Positions 1 to 10,500 of a stretch of 40,087 nt of DNA are shown piece after piece. Under the pieces are notes generated by a model. The model was not told where the DNA came from, made no database searches, and worked only from the letters and a program-made list of their open reading frames with translations. Source of the DNA: Saccoglossus kowalevskii (Eukaryota > Hemichordata > Enteropneusta > Harrimaniidae); NCBI RefSeq assembly GCF_000003605.2, contig NW_003155737.1, positions 214,561 through 254,647 of the forward strand, written 5' to 3'. The translations under genes and the position numbers were made by a program. Positions within the stretch are counted from its first letter, which is position 1, and each line of letters begins with the position of its first letter.

Positions 1-610
1 TGTGGACAAGTCTTGTTGTCTATTTGGTGATTGGATATCTCAAAGAGCTGTGGACAAGTCTTGTTGTCTATTTGGTGATCGGATATCTCAAAGAGTTGTG
101 GGCAAGTCTTGTTGTCTATTTGGTGATCGGATATCTCAAAGAGTTGTGGGCAAGTCTTGTTGTCTATTTGGTGATTGGATATCTCAAAGAGCTGTGGACA
201 AGTCTTGTTGTCTATTTGGTGATCGGATATCTCAAAGAGCTGTGGACAAGTCTTGTTGTCTATTTGGTGATTGGATATCTCAAAGAGTTGTGGACAAGTC
301 TTGTTGTCTATTTGGTGATTGGATATCTCAAAGAGCTGTGGACAAGTCTTGTTGTCTATTTGGTGATCGGATATCTCAAAGAGCTGTGAACAAGTCTTGT
401 TGTCTATTTGGTGATCGGATATCTCAAAGAGCTGTGGACAAGTCTTGTTGTCTATTTGTTGATCGGATATCTCAAAGAGTTGTGGGCAAGCCTTGTTATC
501 CATTTGGTGATGGTATGTTTTTCAGTGACAAATTTTGTTATCCATTTTGTGATCGGATATCTCAACGGGTTATGGAGGAGTCTAGTTGTCTATTTTGTGA
601 TGGTATGTCA
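1..610. repeat. 48-bp minisatellite, runs off the left edge
   Basis: About 11 regular copies of a 48-bp unit (starts at 1, 49, 97 and so on, to about 527), then decayed copies to about 610. Units differ by a few substitutions and by almost no indels. Forward frames are open only because the unit is a multiple of three without stops. Lies in the intron before LSS exon A. Confidence 0.95.
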
Positions 611-689
611 CCAATTGTAGCCATGCATGGTTTAGAACTAGGTTGTTTGTGATCTAGACCTGAGTGTTAATTTTCATGGCGATAATATG

Positions 690-792
690 AGGTTATTACG
701 AGGATACCTCAACGTATGCAAGAAGACAGGACAGTTGGAGTAACGATGCCGTATTGTCTGAGTGCATACTTTAAAGTATCCTCGTAATAACT
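690..792. repeat. Foldback (MITE-like) element, 103 bp
   Basis: Ends GGTTATTACGAGGATAC and GTATCCTCGTAATAACT are inverted repeats of about 17 bp. A second inner pair (GTATGCA/TGCATAC) lengthens the stem. Looks like a small foldback transposon or a strong hairpin. Confidence 0.7.
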
Positions 793-1212
793 TTATTATT
801 TTACATGTACATCTTTTCCTTCAAAGGATACATCATGGGAATGCCAAAATCCAAAAAGTTTAGAACAGAATCAGCGAACTTCTTTTTGTGGAGTCCGGTC
901 AAACCCTGGTGGCAGCCATGTTTGTTTTTATTATGAGAGGATGCTTATGTGCATAATCATTCCATATTTAGAATTCCCATTTCCTAATATGGTAGGATGA
1001 AAATACCCCGTGAAATAGCACAAAATTATGGCACGCTGTAACTTATGGCGTTACAGTGATAGATGTATAATAATATTGTTTATAATGCCGATTCAGCATA
1101 TGAACATCTTGCTTTGTGATTTTCTCTGTTTCTGAGTGTTCCAATCCACAAGAGTAATGTACCATGTAAAGATTGTTACTTAAATATGACCTTGTCCTTG
1201 TGTTTGTTTCAG

Positions 1213-1331
1213 GTGTATTGAATGTTTATGAATCATGGCATAGTAAAAGACTGCGACAGAAGGCAATACAGGAATGCTATGATCATATACAGGCAGATGA
1301 TAGATTCACTAAATGCATTAGTATAGGCCCG
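1213..1331 (+). CDS. LSS: LSS exon A
   Basis: First LSS exon in the window. The acceptor is tttgtttcag and the donor CCG|gtaagt. It starts with the last two bases of a codon and ends in phase 0. It encodes [10 protein letters not shown]...[13 protein letters not shown], the conserved ADDRFTK-ISIGP block of animal LSS. Confidence 0.93.
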
Positions 1332-1545
1332 GTAAGTCCACCTCATCTAAATGTTTGCTAGCAGTAATGTTTTATATGTATAGACATCATTTTGTTGTAT
1401 ACCACCTTTAATATAAATGTATATACTGTATGAGACTTGTATGCATATGGTGGGAAATCACTACTTTTGAAGCATTTTTGAATCCATTTCAATTTCTTAT
1501 TTGTTCTTGTATATAGGTTTTTACCTACCTACTTGTAATGTAAGT

Positions 1546-1586
<41 letters not shown>

Positions 1587-4500
1587 GGACAGACATCTGT
1601 ATTTGAGCAAGAATGGTGCAAGCAAAGTCAAAAAAATAATTCTGTTATTTGAAACAAAAACAATGACCTGCCAATTGTTATGAAAATAATTTATGATATA
1701 ATTGTATACACATAAAAGTTTTATTTCAATTTTAAGTACTTTTCATGTAATCACTGTATAAATTCTAGATTTTCTCTGACCAAACTAAAACTCTTTCCAA
1801 TATTTTGAATCGTTCAGGTATCCAAAGTCATCAATATGCTAGTAAGGTGGCATGTAGATGGACCACAGTCTATTGTTTTCAAACAACATGTAGACAGAAT
1901 TGCGGATTATTTATGGTAAGTTATGAGTATACTAGTAAGGTGGCATGTAGATGGACCACAGTCTATTGTTTTCAAACAACATGTAGACAGAATTGCGGAT
2001 TATTTATGGTAAGTTATGAGTATACTAGTAAGGTGGCATGTAGATGGACCACAGTCTATTGTCTTTAAACAACATGTAGACAGAATTGCATATTATTTAT
2101 GGTATGTTATGAGTATACTAGTAAGGTGGCATGTAGATGGACCACAGTCTATTGCTTTCAAACAACATGTAGACAGAATTGCGGATTATTTATGGTAAGT
2201 TATGAGTATACTAGTAAGGTGGCATGTAGATGGACCACAGTCTATTGTTTTCAAACAACATGTAGACAGAATTGCGGATTATTTATGGTAAGTTATGAGT
2301 ATACTAGTAAGGTGGCATGTAGATGGACCACAGTCTATTGTCTTTAAACAACATGTAGACAGAATTGCGGATTATTTATGGTAAGTTATGAGTATACCAG
2401 TAAGATGGCATGTAGATGGACCACATTCTGTTGTCTTTGTAGTGTTTTATCTAAGTTACTGCAGTTGATTGCCTTTGTAGTGTTCACCTTGAAAGGAATG
2501 GTTTCATGATGTAGAAAAGCATACAGTTACTAACAAAAATTAATCAAAATGTAACACTGTAATAATCAAAAGGCAAAATAAATAAAAGTTAAGTTGGGAA
2601 GAGGTGTTGCTGTTTTTGAAAGAAACTGTTTTAATAAATTTAGGTGGATTGCTAAATATAGAGCTAGTTTACTCCCAAAGTGTACTACATCTTCACATCA
2701 TTTTTTTGGTATTTTATATTCAGGCTTGGTTTGGATGGCATGAAGATGAATGTAAGTCCTTATTACAGAATTATATTGTGATGAATAACTTTCTTTGCCA
2801 AATTACTTTTAGGTTTCATATTTAGTCCCTGTTCGAACCCAGTCCGGAAATTTGTTTCAAGATGGCCAAATAGTGGCCATTTTTGTGATGAAAAATCATC
2901 AAAATCAAGCATTTTTGGCATTCTGGAAACGGATCTCGGCTGTTTGCTGATGAATTTTGTGCAAGTTTAATTTATACACTGAATATTATGGGACCTTAAT
3001 GCACGTCATTTTGTTTTTCAGATTAGATTCAAAATGATCGACTGGCGACCATTTTGTTTTAATGAATGCCGTTCTAGTGCCATATCTCTGACATGCTTTG
3101 ACTGATTATGTTAAAATTTTACATATTCATTATACATCATGGCATAGATATACAGATGTATTCAAAATGACTGACTGGTTTGTTTTTAATTAATGCTGTT
3201 CCAGAGCATTATATCTCTCAATATGGACAAGTACTCATTTGACGATCAGATACGAGATGACTGAATGTCAATCTTTTTAATGTTAAAAAATAAAGTATCA
3301 GCTTCTGGATTAATATCTCTGACATGTTTATGTTCCAACTATATTACTATAAATAAAACTACCGGTATATCTTAAGTTTAATAACTAAAATGGACTGTGC
3401 AATGCATGGCTTGTTGAATGGGAATTTGTTGTCCTTATTTCACATCTGAGTTACATTTCATTCAAAATCCTAATTTTGATATGAATGCGATAAAAGTCAT
3501 TATTCATCCTCATTTGAACATGTATCATGCATGTGTGTGTTTCCATCTTGATTTTAATGTTAAAAAAATTCACCAAAATCAAGCACTTTTGCCATTCTGT
3601 AACCAGATCTTGGTTGCATAAAGATGGATTTTGTTCAAACTTTAGTACAAACATCATCCATTATCGGGGGACTTTGATGCTTGTCATATTATTTTTCAGA
3701 TTAAATTAAAAATGGCTGACTGGTGGTCATTTTCTTTTAATATATGCATTTTCAGAGCTATATCTCTGACATTCCTTGATCAATCTTATTCAAACTTTAG
3801 AATTACATTACATCATGTCGCGCATATGCACATTTTTTGTTTGGTGATTTGATTCAAAATGGCTGAATAGCGGCCAAAATTTGCCGAAACCAAGTATTTT
3901 GCCATTCCAGAAGCGGATTTCATTGGTAAATATGGGACCCTGATGCATGCCTGTTGCCGACTGATAGCAATTGTTTGTCAACAAATGCTGTTCTAGGACT
4001 ATATCACTGACATGTTATGACTGTTCATGTTCATACTTTATAAATACAACATAGATCATGTCGCACATATGCATATTTATTCATTTGGTGATCCGATTGA
4101 ATGTTGAAAATTCATCAAAATCATACATTTCTGCAACACAGGTTCTTGATCTTGGTTGTGTATGGACAAATGTCATTCAAACTTAGTATGTACACTATGT
4201 GACCTTGATGCATATCATTTTGTATTTTGTACATCATATATTATACTAACCGTATGAATAAATGTATTTCTGATCATGTGACCCAAGTGTAAATAATGAT
4301 AAACACAAATAGACCAGACATTTTGAATTGATTTATACCTACAATGACACATTGAGAATTGTATAATTTGTAAATTTCAAACACAAAATTTGTCACAAAA
4401 TTTTGAAATGTTTTTCATATTTTTTTTTATACAATTTTGATAAAAACCTGAAATTATTCCAATTGGATTAAAATTATTGAAATTTTTTTAAAAAATGCAT

Positions 4501-7500
4501 AAAAGTATATAAAGTGCTGCACAAACATTTTGGCGGGAAATAAAAATGGCATTGAATAGGCTAACTGATTAATTGTTGATATACAGGGTACTAATGGTTC
4601 ACAACTTTGGGATACTGCATTTGTTGTACAGGCTTTCATAGAAGCTGAAGCACACAAGAACACAATGTTTAATGATACACTAGAACATGCTCATAGTTTC
4701 TTTAAACTGACTCAAATACCAGAGAACCCAGCAGATTATGAGAAGTATTATCGGCAGATGAACAAGGTAAACAATAACATAGTGGAGTTGTCTTCATGAT
4801 TTTGATGTGTAAAACTTACTGATCATCAAATTTGATATCTAGATACGCTGATACTGAAAAAAAATGTTGTTCATTACTTTATTGAGTGAATAATAAATTA
4901 CTGATTTATTCCTTGAATCTGCATTGGAAAGTTTGAATAATTTTCAAATGTTTGTCAATTTCATTAGTTGGATGAAGCACCAAAAATCACTGAGAAAAGT
5001 AATTATTAATATACGTGTCTTTATTTGATAGGGTGGATTTCCATTTAGTACTCGTGACTGTGGATGGATCGTTGGAGACTGTACTGCGGAAGGGTTGAAG
5101 TCAGTCATGATGTTACAAGAAAAATGTGCAAATATTAAAAATCCAATTGAAAAGGAGAAACTTTATGAAGCAGTCAATGTGGTAGGTTGAATAGATAGTG
5201 GATAAAAACAAAATATATAATAATGTATGCATGCCATCCACACATATAGGGACCGAATATTTGTAATACCTGTAATCAAGTTAGTCAATTTATGATGAAG
5301 TGTTGTATGAAGTCCTCAATAATAATCACATATATCAAGGAATCAAGAACATACCTGTAAAAACATAAATTTGTGGTCTCAGGAACTTTCATGAATTTTG
5401 GTGCAGTGTACAAGTATTCAATAATTGTCCTCTCAAAAATAACACAAATTCTGTATGAAATTGAGAAATTAACGCAGTTACCCACTTGGGTCAAGTTTGC
5501 TGTATATTTATTAACCACCCATGCCATTCAGCCTGTATTTTTCAATCACTAAATGTTTTCTCATTTCGTAGTTGTTAAGTTTACGTAATTCAGACAAGGG
5601 ATTCGCGACTTATGAAACTAAGAGGGGAGGAAAACTACTTGAACTATTGAACCCATCAGAAGTATTCGGTGAGTATAATCACAGCAATCTGATTGGTTCT
5701 TACAAGCTGTTTCACCATCTGGTGTCATTGGATGATAAAATAATTATTTCTAAAGATGTCAAGCTATCCCTTGTTTGCTGATTTCAGGTGATTTCATCTG
5801 ATATGAAAATGTCAAAATTCTGAAGCTATCCAGGACGATTGCCAGACACAAAATTTTGAGCAAGAACCTCATATTGAGACTATTCTGCTTTATGCAGCTA
5901 TACAGTTATATGTCAGAGAAATCCAATAAATTTAAAAGAAAGCAAGAAAATGCAGGAACTAGACTAATTTTAAGTATGCTGCTACAGTATATGCAGTAGT
6001 TACAACCACATGAACTCATGCAAGATCTAACATGATCTCTCGTGATCTTAGGTTGGCCATTGTTTTTTGCTGATTAACATATTGAACAACAGATTTGGGA
6101 CAGGGAAATTCACTCACTACTTGTAGTTGTTAGCAGCAACCACTGAGTTTGAACAAAGTGTCACCAACTGACAGATGTGTATATAGTGTTGCTATGGGAA
6201 TCATCTTGATGGTTAATAGTGACCAGTCAAGAAAATTTGAAAGATCCATCAGTGACACTGGTCTTTTCAAATATAATTTTGTATATATTTTCTTAGATTT
6301 ATTTTCTACCATTATATTTTTTCGGCAATATTGATGTAATATTATTATTTCATTTTAGCTTTCTTATTCTTTGTATATATTCAGTTATTTATTGATTGTT
6401 TGATTAATTTTTTAAAATTTATTTCTATGATTTGTAAATTTATAGAAACCCATCACATACCATAATTTATTGACTCTCAGTTTTCTAACAAGAATAATAC
6501 TTGAGGTTGCTAAATTTATTTTTCAAATTTTCTTGATACTACCGGTACTATAAACTTATTTAAAGATTGTGAAATATGCAAATTACACTGCTTGCAGGCG
6601 TTTATTGTTTTGATTGACAAGTTTTACTACAAACTATATTTCTACTTTTTAAATATACCTGTAACTGCATAAACCTATAAATAGACATACATGCCACATT
6701 TGCTTCATTTTATGTTTTAAATTAATATTTTCCTCTTGAAAATAACTAGGATTTAAATCTGGTGTTTCTCATTCATATTCAACAAATATTTATTACCTTA
6801 ATTGCTACATATATAAGTGCAGTGATTTTGGTCTAAGATGGCGGATTGGTGGCCATTTTATCAAAATCATGTATCTTGGCATATCCCGAACCAGATTTCA
6901 GGCATGTATTTTCTGATTTTCTTCAAACTTGGTGAAAAGATTAATCAATATGGGTAGTTTATACATCTCTCTTTGATTTGTAAATTTGACTCAAGATGAC
7001 TGACCATTTTTTTTTTAAATTCCAGATTTATATCATACTTGCCTCGAACTATTCACTTCAAACTTTATACATAGACAGAACATAATGGCATACTTATGTA
7101 CATACAATAATTTTGTCATCCAAACAAAGATGGCCAACAGATGACCATTTTAGATGAGAAAATAAAGTATTTTGACATGTTCATTCTGATTTTCTTCAAA
7201 GTTGGAGGAAGCCATGACCATTGTGCGTACCGGTAGTTGGTGTATGTCACTTTGTTAATTTGGCTTAAGATAGCTGACTGATGGCCATTGTTTTTGTCAC
7301 CCAAACAAAGATAGTCAACTGCTGAACATTTTAACACTAATAATAAGGTATTTTCACATGTCCTGAACAAGATCTAGGACATGGTACATATTGTTGTTGC
7401 CAATTTTGAATATGTTTCTATGTTTTATACGAGATGGTGTTTTTCCATTATTATAGCACAGTAGATGCACAGTAGAGATGACAAAGCAATTATATATACT

Positions 7501-10500
7501 GTAGAATACTTTATTTTCACTTTGAATTTATTTTCGCTATTTTTGCTGAAGGGATAATTCAGTGAAAATAATAATCCAGTGAATACCAGTATACCTTTTT
7601 TCCTATATTTTACATTCAACTTGTCAAAAATCAGTGAAAATAAATTCCATACAAAACGCTCAAAATGTCTTTTCAGCAACAATTTATCCAGCTAAGTATT
7701 CTATGGTATAGTTAAAAACACTGAAAATTGTTTTGTATATCTTGTATATTACTCACTTTATAACAATTATACAACTTGCCTATGGATTCTATCATAAATG
7801 CAATGTACATTTTGTTTATAATTCTATTTATTGTTTTTTTCTAATCAGGTGACATAATGATAGATTACACATATGTAGAATGTACATCGGCCGTCATGCA
7901 GTCGTTAAAACATTTCCAAGATCAATATCCAGAATACAGAAAAGACGAAATACGGTAAGTAGTACATATCAGCCGTCATGTAGTCATTAAAACATTTTCA
8001 AGACCAAAATTAAATTGTATAAGGAGAATGCAGACAAAACTGTTTATAGCAACCACCCAAGGCACTTAATTCAAATAGGATTAATTTTTCATGGATTGCC
8101 AACTCGAACATTCAACATATTTTTCAAGAAAAAAATGAAATGTTACAGCGAAAATACATTTGGTTATTGTAGCTGTAAGCTATGTGAAGTCTGTTATGTA
8201 ATTGTAATCTGTGTGAAATAATGATGTTATAGATATAAAACTGCAACTATCAGAAGTGACACAAGTGAGTGCTGCGGAAGCTGTTCAATTCTGAAAGAAA
8301 ATAGTGGAGGCTGTAACTGTTGTTTAATGAATATAAAATATTAATAAAATACATTACTGGTAATAATAATAAAATAATAGGAGCCATAAAAATACATGGA
8401 ATCTAAATATTGGGGGAGAAAGAGTAAATTATATAACTTTATGATCTTGGTCGCGGGATGAATCTGCAAAAATATTGTTGAAAGAGTGGTCACATTAGAC
8501 AGGTGGTCTTTATACACAGGTTGTTTATAGATTATGCCTTGGGACTGTCTCAAAAGTGTTCACTATAGACAATTGGTCTTTACATAGAGGTAATACCTAA
8601 CACAGGTTTGATTGTTCAATAAGTTCAATATTCTTTCTTTCTTCTTTCTCTAGAACAACCCTAGATGATGGTCTTGCATATATTAAGGATAAACAACGCA
8701 GTGATGGATCATGGGAAGGGTAAGAACTGACATTAATGCACAATTATTGTTTTGTACTATGAAGTGTACTATGATTTTATTGATTTCATTTTCTTTAATA
8801 TGTTCCACCTAGAGTGTATCGTAATACGAGGGGCGTAACGTAATGCCCCTGACCTATTTCCCATAGCAGGAGATTAATGATACTTGGCACAGTTATTAGT
8901 CTTTCTCTAAATAGGAACCACCCAGAGTTATGCATTTCTCCCATCGTTTGATGCAGCTCTGGACACAGTTTTTGTAGAACACAGTTTTTGTAGAACACCC
9001 CAGGTTGGTCCTCCAACCATGTCGTAACTTCCGAAATCAAGGCTGCGTCATCTGGGAAACGCTTTCCTTTAAAAAACAACTTCCTGTCTTGGAAGAGATG
9101 GAAGTCAGAGGGTGCAAGGTCAGGAGAGTAAGGGGAATGTGGGAGGATTTCATAGCCCAGTGCTTCTGATCTGGCGACATGCGAGTTGTCCTGCAGGAGG
9201 AGGATACCTTTGCTGATCTTGCCCCGTCTCTTGATTTCGATAGCTTTTCTTAATTTCAATAGGCTCCTGTAATTGTGGTACCCTTTGCCTAGAAATATGT
9301 CATCACTACTCCGTCCTGGTCCCAGAAGACTGTGAGCATGACCTTACCTTCTTTGGAGGTGGTGAGTCCAAGTGCTGCCACTGCATTGACTGGGCTTTAG
9401 TCTACGGATCATAGTGATGGACCCAAGTTTCATCCTGTGTAATCAGTCTTTTGAAAAACTTCTTGGCACATCTCCGAATTCATCCACAAGCACTCAGCGC
9501 GTACTTGCTTCTGGAAAGGTGTGAGCAACCTGAGAATCCATCTGGCAGACACTTTATGCATATGCAAATGGTCATGAATAATAGTTTCCACAGACCCTGT
9601 ACTAATCTTGATCTCTTGGGCTATTTGGTGAACAGTAATGTGTCAATCTTCCAAAATGACTGCCTCAACTTGACGGACAGATGCCTCATCAATGGCAGAA
9701 GAGGGACCAGGTCTGTTTTCACAGACTTCCGACCATGTTTGAATTCAGGATGCCAGCGTTTTACAAGGTCATATGATGGGGCATCATCACCATAAGTTTC
9801 TTTCATTTCATCAAAAGTCTCCTTTGGTGTGCGTCTTTTCAAATACAAAAAACGGATCACTGCAAGACACTCAACTGGCTCCATTTCACACCTGACTCAC
9901 CTGTAAATCAGAAACCACAATTAGTTCAGAGCTGTTTTTGCAACATAACCCATAGAGATGTAAATCATTACACATGCAAAATTTCATCTAGATCAGACAA
10001 CTGGAAGTGGGTCAGGGGCATTACTTATTGAACGCCCCTCGTAACAAAAATATGTTACTTGTATGTACAGTGTATTGTTCAAGTTGTAATTTCTATGGAT
10101 CAGATAAACTGAGCTGACATAGTGTTTTTTCTATTCAGGTCATGGGGTGTGTGTTTCACTTACGGTGCATGGTTTGGTTTAGAAGCTTATTCCTGTATGG
10201 GATGTAGGTATGATTTAGGGTAAGTATACTTAGTATGTTGCATTGTGGGATGTAGTACGTATGATTTAGGATAAGTATACATAGTATGTTGCATTATGGG
10301 ATGTAGGTATGATTTAGGGTAAGTATACTTAGTATGTTGCATTGTGGGATGTAGTAGGTATGATTTAGGGTAAGTATACATAGTATGTTGCATTATGGGA
10401 TGTAGGTATGATTTAGGGTAAGTATACTTAGTATGTTGCATTGTGGGATGTAGTAGGTATGATTTAGGGTAAGTATACATAGTATGTTGCATTATGGGAT

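Larger units (their letters stand above)
5669..7848. other. LSS intron F-G (2.2 kb)
   Basis: AT-rich intron. 5669-6827 shows no recognisable gene or repeat. Then come the degenerate repeat field (6828-7385) and a MITE (7497-7708). Confidence 0.7.

Noticed and set aside
2-652. 216-codon ORF (DKSCCLFGD repeats)
   Set aside because: Product of a 48-bp minisatellite that keeps several frames open; no start context, domain or splice logic.
9451-9795. 114-codon + strand ORF inside the mariner
   Set aside because: Shadow frame opposite the transposase remnant.
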